Assembly: GCA_032158125.1 (NCBI GenBank)
Contig: JASKOT010000021.1
Location: forward strand, 219,765 to 283,764
DNA: 64,000 nt
DNA from: Papiliotrema nemorosa
Lineage: Eukaryota; Basidiomycota; Tremellomycetes; Tremellales; Rhynchogastremaceae
Direction: 5' to 3'
Position 1 is the stretch's first letter; each line of letters opens with the position of its first letter. The position numbers and the translations under genes are program-made. Below the pieces are notes generated by a model that ran no database searches, was not told the origin of the DNA, and saw only the letters and a list, made by a program, of their open reading frames with translations. This document shows positions 11,256-22,314 of the stretch, piece after piece.

Positions 11256-12508
11256 CTACACATCTACTAACCCCTGGTGCACTCCCACTCTCCCCTCCTG
11301 CCTCTCGTCGCGCCTCGGCTGACCTCTCCATTCCCTCGCTTCCCCGCCTAAAACCCTCGCGTCCTCACCTCCCCCCGTCAAATCCTCATGCCCCGCATCA
11401 TCATCGTCATCGTCTTCCAAGCTATACCTCGCGGCGAAACCCTCCGTCTCGTCCTGGTTCATGGCTGTATATCCTCCTCCTCGGTGTGACCTCCTTCCGA
11501 ATCCCCATTTAGGCCGCGAAGGGTCCGAAGGGCGATTCAGAGAAGGCATAGAGAGTTTGGGTAGGGATAATTTGGGAAAGGGGAACTGTTCCATACCCCG
11601 TTTTTGGAGGTAGAATCGGTTATACAGGGTGTATCCAGCAAACCAGGTCAAAATCGCAATGCCCAGACTACCATGAGCGCACGGTCAATGTGTAGCCTCG
11701 GCGGTGATAGAGCGTAGGCACCACTCACATTGAGCCGAAAGCTATATAGTGCCCCGTTTCAAGTTGAGCTTTCGGGTTCGTAGGACACGCTACGTGGGTT
11801 TTCCATTCAAAGAAGAAATGACACGATTGATCCGAATCGAGCGGTGGAAGGGAAGCCACCAGTTGAGGTTTACCAGCCCCAAAGTCGGAAGGCGAGCAGA
11901 CAAACTGTATATCAGCTTGTACTTGGCGGCTTGGTCGCGTGCGCAGCTTACCCGGATAGCTGTGGAGGCTTGTTCTTCAGAGTTGTAGGGACATGCCGAT
12001 CCCCCGTCTAGGTATAATATCGGCTCGTTGGTCGAGGGAGAGATATGCAGCGTCGTATTGACTTGTCTATCATTAGTCTCTACCACCCACGACACCTTGT
12101 CCAACTCTACCAACCTGTCCATGCGGGTGATACCTGCATTGACGGTATGGCGGTGCCCACTCACCCTAATGAGAAATCCCCCTCGTCCCGACTGATAAAA
12201 CCCGCAACGTTGTCCGGATCATCCACCTTCCAAAGTTCACTGACCACCGCCCTACACACGTTCAACTTGTAAGTGGCATCTCCGACTTGCGCTTCGTAAT
12301 CCCCAGAAGCAGAGGACAAAGGGTTGAGATCGTAGTGTGTCCCATCGGGTAGGGTGAGCGTGCACGGCTTGTCCTCTGTATCTTTGGTCATCTTGTTCTC
12401 ACCACTAGCGATTGTGCTTGGCAGTAGCTTCTTAAAGGTCGAGGGAGTGTAGAAGACGCAGCAAGATACGATGGCACAGCTCGTAGCATCAATGCCCGTT
12501 GTCAACAT
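11256..12508 (-). CDS. MRH-domain sorting receptor (M6PR/Atg27-like)
   Basis: Type I membrane protein with a mannose-6-phosphate-receptor homology domain, expected in Golgi/endosome/vacuole transport. The luminal part shows CTLTLPDGTHYDLNPLSS, YKLNVCRAVVSELW and then a Cys-containing block ending FEWKTHVACP, which is the signature end of MRH domains. A transmembrane span follows (HYIAFGS... ILTWFAGYTLYNRFYLQKRG) with the juxtamembrane YNRF.LQKRG.EQFP pattern of cation-dependent M6P receptors. The cytosolic tail is basic, then highly acidic (RYSLEDDDDDD). The annotated ATG at 12508 gives a poor signal peptide; an alternative N-terminus involving an intron near 12470-12420 may restore one. Atg27 and Mrl1 are the two candidate relationships. 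Confidence 0.75.
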
Positions 12509-12954
12509 TTCCTAGGCGGCCAACGCCGAACCCGGTCAGTGGCAAACGTATCGAGACCGCCTTCACCGAACTATATCGTCAGGCTGACAGCGCTCGAGGA
12601 GTAGGCGCCTTTTGATGAATCGTACATGTACATGAAGATCACCTTTACTTGCGCGCTCGCCTATAAGCACCACGATCGGCTCGGCCGCTGTCCGCTCACT
12701 ATCGATCTCACATGGTTGCCACTCTGCCCTTCAGGCCTATCGAAGACTCTTCGTTGTCACCCCTCAGTTCACAGCACGGTCGGAGGGAGGTTGAGCAAGG
12801 CAGCTTCGAAAGTCGCCGGAAACCTATGATACATGACCATACATATCAATCAAGTCGTTCATTTGCGGATGCGAAGACCGCCACCTATGCTTATCACCTG
12901 TGCGTCGATATTCGTGAAGAATCGTCAACAGTCCATGAACGGCGTCTGTCCAAG
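12509..12954. other. Intergenic, nothing recognised
   Basis: 446 bases between the PNGase stop and the sorting-receptor start, both on the minus strand. Open frames here have no coding character and no repeat or RNA gene was seen. It should hold the promoter of the sorting receptor and the PNGase 3' UTR. Confidence 0.45.
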
Positions 12955-15233
12955 CTACATTGCATCTTCTACCGCTCTTTCTATCTCGATGAGCTCGATA
13001 CTCAGACCCAGTACTTCTTGCTACCCTGTCAGCGGGGCGTTTGGAAGTGAGGTTTGCGTACCCTCTGCCAAAGCCCACCGGTTGCTCCTGTGACGCCCAC
13101 GAACCATTCTGGAGACTCTGCTTTTGAAACTTGACCTTCCTCGTCTTTCTCCGTGATTGCAGGAGCTAGGGGAATGGTCGTCTGCCAAAGCAGGAGTTCT
13201 TCTCCGTTTCGCAGAACAAGCCATCCCCATAGATGCCTCGTCTCGCCATCATAGAGCAGCTTGAGAGTATGCTCCTGGCCGTCGTTCAAGGGTGGGAGTG
13301 ATCCAGGGGCGGAGCAAGCGATTGCTAATCGGTGATGTGCGTTTGGAGGAGAGTGTACAGCGATATGGGGGACCTCCGGGTCCGCAGCGAAATCCCAAGA
13401 TTGAAACGTATCAACTACCCGTCAGCTCGGCACGTCAAAAGAGCGAATGATCGAGAAAACTCACGTTCGATAGCAAAGTCTCCTTGGTTGGCTGTCTCTT
13501 GAGAATATCCTAGGCCATACCCGCCCTCGCCTATGTGAGGCTTGGAGAGAAACGCTAGGGCCATACCATCCGCTCCAGCACTTCCTGGTGGCGCGGTCAT
13601 CCTGAACTGCAACTTGACAAGGAAGGAGCCGCTTTGAGATAGCGTCTGCGGGTGGAAGATTGCCGAGGTCTGACCTGCTTGTCTCGTGAGGCTCGCACCT
13701 GTCGAAGATACTTCCGTGTCCCCAAGAGTGCTGTACGCCTGGAATGTGCTGTCACTGAAGATGCTGTGAAGGACTGTCGTCACCTGATTGCCACTCGATT
13801 AGGAAAACCCTACTCACCTTTATACTTTGGCGGATCGATATTGAGACGCTCGCCCAACTCGTCTCGCATCGCCCGCCACTCCATCGTGCCCGAGGTACGG
13901 CCTGTTAGAGACGTAAATTCCGCTTCGCTCCATCTTTTCGCTTGGTCCACGACCCATAAGCGATGCGTCATGTCACGCTCCTCTGCTTGCTTGACTGACT
14001 CTAGACTCAAACCTAGGCGCAGTCTCACAGTGATCTCCAAGATTGACTGTTGTGAGTCATGCCAGACCCAGAAGATGAAGCTGACCTGTGCCAAGAAGGA
14101 CTCTCTCCACCCTTTCGCTCGTCTCCGTTGTCTGCAAGCTTCCCAGTCGTCCACGTAGTATCTTGTAACGTCTTCTGCACCTTCTGGACCCACAGCCCTG
14201 ATGTTTAGTCACACCCTGGGACTCATGACATACAAGCAGAAAGCCTGCTTCTTGCCCCAGCCCCTAGCATACAAAAGAGGCTTGTTGATGGTCGCCTCGC
14301 TGTTCTCAGTCATATGGTGGGTGTGGAAGAGAGGACCCACCACGAATCTACGTGTACCCAGTGCTCCAATGTAGTCGACCAATACTCGTTCCAGACGTGA
14401 TCCTCGCTACAATCAGCTCTCGAGATACGCCACAGTGTCGAGCTCACCTATTCCAGACATATCTCGCTCTCAATCCTACGGCTCGCAGAATTTCGTAAAA
14501 GAGATGAGCCCATTCACCTATCCCTCAGCGAGAAAAATCATTCGAGAGAGGGACTCACCACATCTTCCAGTCTTGGTCTTGAGTAACATGACCGGATTAC
14601 CATATCTCGGGAATCTCACCACCCCACCACAACCCTCTTTCGGGCACGTATGCAACTCGACTCTTCCCGCACCTTGAGTCTTCTCGTCATTCGTCGGAGA
14701 GACACCAGATCCACCTTTACATTCGGTACCACACTTGTCGCACAAGACAGGATCGACCCATTTCATGAAAGATTGCTTGAACCAGATGGCCAAAGCGAGA
14801 GCATGGGCGTCTTCCACCCCGAAAGGTTGGAAAGGTGGGTCAAGTAGGAGATCCCGGATAGCTCTCGACAAGTCGGGTAGGGTCTGGAGGATATCTAACC
14901 GTAGCTGTCTGTCAGTGTCAAAGCCGGCTATCTACGCACTTGACGGTCTTGGGGTTGACTATGGGCGTACAAACCTCGAAGGGTGTTTTGGACGTCTGCA
15001 TCTGTAGAGCGGTTCGCCGTGAGGTGTCCCCGCAGCAGTCGTAACAAGTGAAGGGTAGCAAGCTGTACAACTTCACTCAAAGCGGATAGAGAGGATGCGG
15101 ACGGCGGAGTGATGGTAGGAATCACGCCCGATAAAGTCTGAGCGCGGTTCAGTCGTAGTCGATGACCTAGATATCCTATCAAAGCAGGATGAGGGTTGAC
15201 CACGCATGGTGCACCGCTAGAAGAGGCCGCCAT
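12955..15233 (-). CDS. PNG1: Peptide:N-glycanase with C-terminal L-type lectin domain
   Basis: Cytoplasmic amidase that strips N-glycans from misfolded glycoproteins during ER-associated degradation. The transglutaminase-like core has a Cys zinc site (CDKCGTEC ... TCPKEGCGG), and after splicing the full triad: Cys in GRCGEWAHLFYEIL, His in EDHVWNEYW and Asp in HWVHVDSCEATINKPLLY, then GWGKKQAFCL and RYYVDDWEACRQRR. Instead of the animal PAW domain, an in-frame exon joins (around 13790) to a complete L-type lectin fold: SIFSDSTFQAY, GADGMALAFLSK, GGYGLGYSQ, ELDTFQSWDF..DPEVPHIAVH (metal-site residues), LKLLYDG and FVGVTGATGG. The best end is ELIEIERAVEDAM with stop at 12955-12957; another splice choice would stop near 13002. 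No N-terminal PUB domain is obvious. Divergent from USB1 with 161 bases between starts. Confidence 0.88.
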
Positions 15234-15394
15234 GGTGAAGCAGGACACGACGCACCACGGGTGAAGAAAGAGTTGATGCTGGGTAGCAGGTATAAGGGAG
15301 AAGTAAGCAAGGGAGAAGGAAGGGTTGAGTCGAGGTGGACCTTGTAGGTGGAGGTTGGACCGTTATTCCAGGTCAAGGTCTACCGTCACTCTGC

Positions 15395-16443
15395 ATGCCC
15401 TTGGTCTCATACTCGTCAGACTCTGATGACGAGACAGAGAGTTCAGAGGCGGTAGCTCCTGGAGCCGACCCCATCAGCCGGTAAGTTAATCCCATGGTGC
15501 GGTGACAACTGACGAGATAGCAAACGGACCCTTCCTGCTCTTCCCGACTCGTTCCCCTCTGGTCAGTCGTGCGACTGGACGAGAATACAAAGTCTGACGT
15601 CCAGGTCAAGGACCTAACGATGATCCGGCTTTACATCAAGGTCGAAAGCGGACTCGACCTTATGTGGATGGGGATCACGACACGCACATTTACATTTCGT
15701 GTACGCAAACCCACTCGGTCTCTCACATGTCAACATGGCTGATGCCACTAGTGGAGATTCCAAAGCGATTGTCTGAACAAATCAAGAGCCTCGTGACTAG
15801 CTTGCAAGCCAGTCTTCCGGATGTACACCTACATACATACTTGTCGACGTCGACCGAGCTGCACGTCTCGCTCTCGCACGCTTTCCCACTTCGACAATCA
15901 CAGATTCCCCAATTCAGGACAGACTTGACACGAGCTCTACAACTCCACGGTGCCAAGTCGCGAGGGGCAACTCCGCTGAGGGTCAGTCTGGGCGGGAAGA
16001 TAAGGGTGTACCGTAATGGAAGGCGGTATGGGGGTGACGGCCACGGCGGGAGGACCTTTCTGGCGCTTCAAGTGGGAGCTGGTGCCAAGGAGGTGAGCGG
16101 CTCGTACAATCTCGCTGAGGGTCAGATCGATGGGATCGTACAAGCAGTCATACATCCCTTGCTGAAGACTCTCCATCGACCTTTATACCATTCCGACCCG
16201 GAGTATCACGCTTCTTTCGCTTGGTGTTTGACCGAGGAGGGGGGAGAGGTCGATGCACGAGTAGATCGCGGCGGATCTGATGTCATGACATATCCAACTG
16301 CAGATCCAGTTCACAGAGAGCTTTTACGGCGAATGGATGTGGAGTTTGAATCAGGTATCCTCGGTGCTCAGCCACCTTTGGGATGGGTCATCGACAAGTT
16401 GGTAGTGAAAATTGGCAAGGATGTTCTGAAAGTCCCTCTATGA
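15395..16443 (+). CDS. USB1: U6 snRNA phosphodiesterase USB1/Mpn1
   Basis: 3'-5' RNA exonuclease of the 2H phosphoesterase family that trims and end-caps U6 snRNA for spliceosome function. Exon 1 (from ATG 15395) encodes the acidic start MPLVSYSSDSDDETESSE. A second exon carries KRTLPALPDSF, then DGDHDTHIYIS splices (intron ending CACTAG) to LEIPKRLSEQIKSL. Both His-x-Ser catalytic motifs are present: ELHVSLSHAF and YHASFAWCL. The end (GWVIDKLVVKIGKDVLKVPL, stop 16441-16443) matches family layout and length. Confidence 0.9.
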
Positions 16444-16628
16444 TACCTGTAGGCACTTGTCTTTACATGCATCCTGCCCAGCGCGCGAGTCGTGGCGCTC
16501 TTCTCTATACAGGTTGCGGACGCATCAAAAGTTTGTCACCTCTTGTCTGTCTCCAGTGATTGGCGACTTGATACACCTCGTCATCCACCAATATCCTTTA
16601 TATCAGCCAAAGCCGAATCGTACCAGAC

Positions 16629-18415
16629 TCACGGGAAATCTCTCAACCACTCTTCTGAAACCTCCCAGTTTCGATGATCCAACACATCCTGTCCATGCAC
16701 CTTGAACTCGTTTAACATTCGATGAAACGCCTCGACCAGGTCGTATTGCCCTCTAAAGAGAATCATCCGATCTCTGATGGCGGGATAGATGAACCCATCT
16801 ATGGCATACTCGTGCGGGACGGATTGTTGTATAGCCGTCGGTCGGAGAGATAAGGGCAAAGAGTACTTTTTCCTCGATCGGAAGCTGTCTTTAGCTTGGG
16901 ACACGAGTTTAGAGGGAGACCCACTTGTTGAGATGATACGAGATTAATTGCGCCGCTTCGACTTTGCGGTCTGAATCCGGCACTTGATCATCCTTGATAC
17001 TCTCGTGCAGTTCCTCTTGGACCAAACGTCTCGCTTCAATCTGCTCTGGCGTCATGACTCCAGGTAAAGACCCTTGTCCTTCATACTTGGTAGCCTTGGC
17101 AATGGCAGATCGTAGGTGTTTTTGTCGGCTCGCAAGTATCGCTCCAGGGCTGGATTCGTTGGCCGGAGAAGCCTCGGCAGGTGAGACTTCGGTGTTCCTC
17201 GTGGTGCTAAACAGCGGTATCTGGCCAGGTAGAGTCAACCCGAATCCTCCTTGTTGCGAGTTGAGCGCATAGGAATTGTTCTGCATCGAAAGAGATGGGT
17301 AAGGGGTCGGAACCGTGACTGCCGACGGGGTTTTTGTATCAAACTGCGAGAGGGAAAACGCAGGATCTGCCGGATACGCAGGGTAGCCACCCCAGAGGAA
17401 CGGAGGGGTGGGGACACGAGGAACGGGATCCGCGATTGTAGTTGACGATAGACCATTATTGAAAGAATTCATACCGCCAAACATGTCGTTCCACAACGAG
17501 TTTGTCGCAGAGTTGAGCTCCTCGGTCGGAATGCTCATTGGCACCGGCACATCCATCTCAGCCGTCTCTTGTTTTTCCAATACAGGCGGTCGATCGATGG
17601 ATTCTCGCCTAGAGGGTGTTTCGTGACCTTCTTCTTTACGTTTGCGTTTCGTCGAAGTAGCTCGTAATCGTGGATCTCCAAAGGTCAACCCTGGGTTCTT
17701 TTCTTGGAGCTCCTTGGAGGCTTTCACAGCGACAAAAGCTTGGTAAGCAGTGTCTGTATCACCACGGTCTACGATATCTTGCAATTGCGATTCGGACACG
17801 CCAAGACGGGGCAAACACGAGCTAATACCTGTGGATGAGCTCCTACTCGTGAGTTTGCTCTATCATGCAGCTCACCCTCGCCGATAAAGGACGACATGTT
17901 CCTGACCATCTCGCGCAGATCCTTGTTCTCTTTCAGCAGATTGCGTACGATGAGGAGCAGCAAACTCGTTCGATTCTCCGTATCGCCGGACAGAGCTTCT
18001 ACACGAGCCTCCAGATCTCTCACCTAGGAGTCAGCTGAGACAGGGGCAAGCGAGCTCGACACACATATTGCTGTGAGGTCAGTATGGCAGTCTAGCACAA
18101 ACAGAGAGGGACTGACCTGTTTACGTTGACGGAATTCTCGCTGGGCTTGCCTGTTTTGAGCCTGACGACTCTTGCTTGTCCTGCATCTTCAGCGATCCAC
18201 CTTGTAATGTGTCACTGGTCGCTTACGATTTTCCATTCTTCAGTTCTTGAGGTGTCGATGCGCCATCTGATTCGTCCTGGTAATGTCAATATCCGCACAA
18301 AGTGGAGAGAGCAGTGGAACGGCATGAGGATATTTACCTCTATACCCGCGTCATGGTCTGTTTGGTGAGGAGCGAAAGATGATGGACCAGCTTGTTGCGT
18401 TGCACCTGATGGCAT
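16629..18415 (-). CDS. bZIP transcription factor with DUF3425-type C-terminus
   Basis: Fungal bZIP regulator. ATG at 18415 (MPSGATQQAGPSSF) is the first in-frame ATG. The basic region NRQAQREFRQRKQ has the AP-1-type N..A(Q)..FR.R pattern, followed across an intron by a leucine-zipper segment (RDLEARVEALSGDTENRTSL). A long central region is rich in Pro/Ser/Thr with an NLS-like KRKRKEE. The C-terminal block (SLRPTAIQQSVPHEYAIDGF.YPAIRDRMIL.RGQYDLVEAFHRM) is the conserved tail of the fungal bZIP family with DUF3425, ending DFP at 16629. No Cys-rich redox domain like that of Yap1 was seen, so the regulated process is unknown. Confidence 0.85.
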
Positions 18416-18720
18416 GTTTGTTGTGAGAGGCACCGTGGTGGTGAAGGATGGATGCGAGTGGAGTTTCGGGTATTGAAAAACAAAGGCTACTCTAATGAAT
18501 GCACTCCAAAACAATTTCTGATGCAGCTTCGGCCTCGGCGATCGACGTCCACCTACATTTTGGGTACATCACCGTTCTCGAGACATCACACGGCTTTGCA
18601 TATAAAGGGCATACTGCAGGATGGTTGCTGAGATGCATAGCCTAGCTATCACATGGCGTACAAAGGCTGTCACGCGTAGCACGAATCATCGTCTCTACAC
18701 GGACACCGATTAGTATCCCC
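18416..18720. other. bZIP promoter region
   Basis: 305 bases between the DUF2358-gene stop and the bZIP start. An AT-rich TATA-like element (CATATAAAGG) lies around 18598-18608. Nothing else is recognised. Confidence 0.3.
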
Positions 18721-19787
18721 TCATTGATCGTCCCCACGCTTCATCTTCCTCACGTACGCCGCGAGTTCACTCTCTGAAGGTACCGGGACCGTTCTCGGGC
18801 AAGGAATATGTTCCTCGTGCTTGAGTCCACTACCTGTCCAGCCCAGAACCCTAGTTTTCAACCATTCCGCGACTCCCTCTCCAGGTAATGGACGGATCGA
18901 TTCGACTTCGTGCGAGATGATTAGACCGGATGCGGGGGATAGGGTGTACAAGGAGGATGTCTGCCATACGGTTTCCTGTTTGTCAACTCGGGTCGAGAGG
19001 TTGTACATACGTGATGAGGAGGGAGACGAACGGTTCCGTGTACTGCGACTTGAACACGGATCTGTTTCTGCCGATGAGCCGGGATGGGTTTTCTTCGAAG
19101 GAGTAGCGCCGATTGTCGGTCTGAAGAGATGACGGCTCGGGGTGCTAGATTGAATGTCATGCGTTCGAGGCTGGTGCGCAGATCCGTGTGCAGAGCTGGT
19201 ATCAGCCGCTATCGTGTTATTGACTCGTGATGGACTCACCTTGCATTCCGTTTCTTGCAATCGCGAATGCCAGAGAGTACGCGGAGAGGGACGAGATCTA
19301 GAGTTAGCGTGGGTGTGCAAGTGCGATGACCCACCTTGAGCGGTATAGGGTGTGAGAGTTTGAGGTGGACGTTTTGACTGTAAATGTCTGGAGGGAACAA
19401 CCCTGAAGCAGGTTGCTCGTGGTCGAAGAAGTGCGGGACCGTGTTTCTCAGATGGAGCATAGCTCGAGCTGCAATGAGCACCATCCTTCAAGACGGGTTC
19501 TTGAGCAAGGACTCACCGGACCGGATCTCCCATTCCCTATCATCCACCTCGTCTTCTTCTCTCTGGGGTCCTGGAGCTTTGCCTTTGCCTTTCCCGTTGA
19601 AGGCTGGGTAGGCGTGAGATGTAAATCCTATTGGCGGCCTGAACGGCGGGGTGAAGAACGGTGAGAGCGGTTCCACTCGTTGGGGGAGGACCGAGAGGTG
19701 TCGACGGGCGGGGAGGTGGACCGCTGTTGTTGGCAGTCGAGACGAGGATGCATGGCAGTAGCGGGGTAACAAGCTGTTTGCTCGCAT
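18721..19787 (-). CDS. DUF2358 (C6orf136-like) mitochondrial protein
   Basis: Probable mitochondrial protein of unknown function. The N-terminus (MRANSLLPRYCHASSSRLP, later ARRHLSVLPQR) is a basic, Ser-rich presequence. The core reads RAMLHLRNTVPHFFDHEQP, LFPPDIYSQNVHLKL and, after further short introns, VWQTSSLYTLSPASGLIISHEVESIRPLPGEG, resembling the NTF2-like DUF2358/C6orf136 family (LR..vP.ff...Y..dv.., then W.v.....GlI..HevE...P). The C-terminus ends AYVRKMKRGDDQ at 18721. The assignment rests on pattern memory, not a search. Middle exon boundaries (about 19350-19050) are unresolved. Confidence 0.6.
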
Positions 19788-20394
19788 GGTCTATGTTGGC
19801 ATGGGTGGGTGCAGGATGGACTGTGAGCTTGGCAGGTAGAGGGGTCTAGAAAAAAGTCGGAACGTGAATGCCGGTGACGTGAAGGGAAGTGGCAATTGCG
19901 AGCCTATCCAGAATCATTGGCACCTACTGCGGTTTAATAGGCTTGCTGGAGTGGCGAGAATTCCAGAATCCCCCGCCCGTGCCTGAGCCCTGGTGTTACG
20001 AAGCCTTGGCAGATGCCCCTTCCCCATCGACGCCCAACACCTCGATGCCATGTACATCTCGACCTCTCATCCTTCCCAGTATCATCAGAATCATCAACTA
20101 GCATCCACCCCGAGGCCATCGTCTTCCTTTTGTCCACACGAGAACCCGCTATACCGATCAACCACGATGCAACGATCCGGGTGCCTGATGTTTGACACTT
20201 CAAAGTAGTCGACCTTGGATCCCCTTGCCCTGTTTGAACTCGTTTTTGGTGAACCCGCCTTGACTCGGTCATCGTTGAAATAGTCATCGAGAAGGCCGAT
20301 CTATTGTTTGACCATCAACATCTTTGACTGATCGACATGTCTTTTCTCTAACCTCGACCATCCGTCAATACTCTCGGAACAACAAAAGCGCACA
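19788..20394. promoter_or_regulatory. Divergent promoter, DUF2358 gene/RAX1
   Basis: 607 bases between divergent start codons. No conserved coding sequence or repeat recognised. The last 60 bases before RAX1 are A-rich (AACAACAAAAGCGCACA), as expected for a 5' UTR. Confidence 0.4.
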
Positions 20395-22099
20395 ATGTCG
20401 ACACCAGAAAAACCTTTACCCATCAAAAGACCATCCCTCTTCTCATCCATCCTCTTGCCCGCACCCCAGCCATCACTGGACGATCTCAAACTCGCCCATA
20501 TCCTCAACGGAGAGACCTGCCCTCCGATCGCATTCGACGATTTTGCCTCGTTTGTCGCCAACAAGGAGTTTACCTCGGAAAATCTGCTTTTCGTGATTTG
20601 GTACAGGTCATACCAGTCTCGATGGGCCAAACTACCCTTGGAATCGCGGATAAAGGTACCAATCCCTAGCACCAGACTGGCCGACCGATATCAACCTTTT
20701 GCGCATGTCGAGGCTGTAAAGCAGAATCAAGTGGAGCTTAGCACGACTCCCACCTTGTCCCAGGGCTCGAGCAATACAGCGTTCAGTACCAACTGCGCCA
20801 AGAACACGGGCTCGAGCGAATCCTTTGACAAGGGATCGGAATCGACACACATTGTACCGGTCACTTCAGCCACCTATCCCCGACAGGACGCGACCGCGGT
20901 GGAGGATCAGCCCATGCGGGAAGAAGCCGTCCGAGCGTTTGCAACTTTTTTGAGACAAAGAGGGAGTCGGGAGCTCGGGATCAGCGACGAGTTGCGCGAG
21001 TTTGCCAAGGTCTGCCTGAAGAAGAGTACCGCGCCTGAAGTGGTGAGTCTACAGTCGGTCCCAAGACTCATGGTAGTTTTCACCCATCTATGAGGAGATT
21101 TATTCCACTCTTGAGACTCAATCAGTGCCACACTTTCTCTCTTACGCCAAGGCCAACGTCAATCGACCCAAAAAGATGTTTTGGTACATTGTCGGCGCAA
21201 TCGATTTCCTCATCGGCGTCGTTATTTTCGTCATTCTCACTCTTCTCTTGACACCGCGACACTTTTCCTATCGAGCTATTCGACTTCCCTCCACGATTTT
21301 CACATGGTTTGGAACGGCCCAAATGTACTCGGCATACAGAGGATTCTGCAGTCAGGTTTGGGGAAGGAAATCGAGTCAACTTAAACCGTGGGAGCTGGAC
21401 GATGGGGATGAGGAGCAATTGGTCGATACACCGCTACCTACCCCTCCTATTGTCAACACGGGCCATCCGGTGACATTCGAAGGACCTGCGCTTGGACGAG
21501 AGGCGAGCAAGGAGATGAGCTTGGGACCAGAGGTCCAATCGCTAGATTTTTCCTTTGCGGGAAACACTTTTCCCTTGTCCGACTTGTCTGGTTCAGCGCA
21601 GAGTGAAGCGCTTCCTTGGGCCTCGCAACTCGATGCGGACGACAATGGGTTGACGGAAGAGGGGCAACGCCGACTGGCCGTTCGTCGAGACACCATCAAA
21701 GTGCCCGATGCCTCTCTCGCTTTCCCCATTATGGACAACGCCCCTTCGACTCCTCCTATTTCGCCCGCTCGAGCAATCGCCAATTCGGACATTTCTCCCT
21801 TTGATGTTCAAACTGCACCCGGTACCCAACCTGGCGTCGTCGCATCCACCGCTGAACCATCAGCCGTAGGAGCCAGCTCGACGGTTGAGCTAGGCGCGTT
21901 GCTCAACACGTTTGAGCAAAAGACTGAGAGATCTACCCCTGTCAAGGTCAAGATGTTCGGTCCAGAGAGAGTGGTCCAGGATGAGAGGGTTAATGCGCTT
22001 TACGAGAGTATAGTGAGGGATATCACGGTCGTCGCGACGGTTTTTGGGATCATTTGGGTAGGAATATGCTTTGCTGTACCAAATTATGGACTGGCTTGA
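20395..22099 (+). CDS. RAX1: RGS-domain membrane protein Rax1-like
   Basis: Multi-span membrane protein with an N-terminal RGS-type domain; in yeast Rax1 marks old cell poles and bud sites. RGS landmarks: PIAFDDFASFVANKEFTSENLLFVIWYRSYQSRW (shown in part), then EEAVRAFATFLRQRG and HFLSYAKANVNRPKKMFW. Three hydrophobic segments follow: IVGAIDFLIGVVIFVILTLL, a second around IRLPSTIFTWFGTAQMYSAY, and a C-terminal one (TVVATVFGIIWVGICFAV). A disordered Ser/Thr/Pro loop separates the second and third. One intron lies at about 21042-21124; its phase was not fully resolved with canonical GT-AG ends. Confidence 0.8.
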
Positions 22100-22314
22100 G
22101 GAGGATGTGCTGCGTTATAGGATAGCCGTCTGGGTGCGGAAATGTTTGCGGAGAGGTTGTACATATTGTAAAGGGTATTTGTGTATAGCATCCATTCCAT
22201 GTCGAGACCATTCCAGGATGAATGCCGATCCTGTCATTGTGCTCCTTCAGCTGGTTCGGTGACGCGATGGAGATTCCCCTAAGTACAATGCATGTGTTTA
22301 CTTTGACAAGATGT

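Noticed and set aside
13002..13036. Alternative PNG1 end GSKKYWV with stop at 13002
   Set aside because: Uses the CTGACAG acceptor, but the next acceptor (GGGTAG) gives a lectin-like final strand, ELIEIERAVEDAM, so the longer end was preferred.
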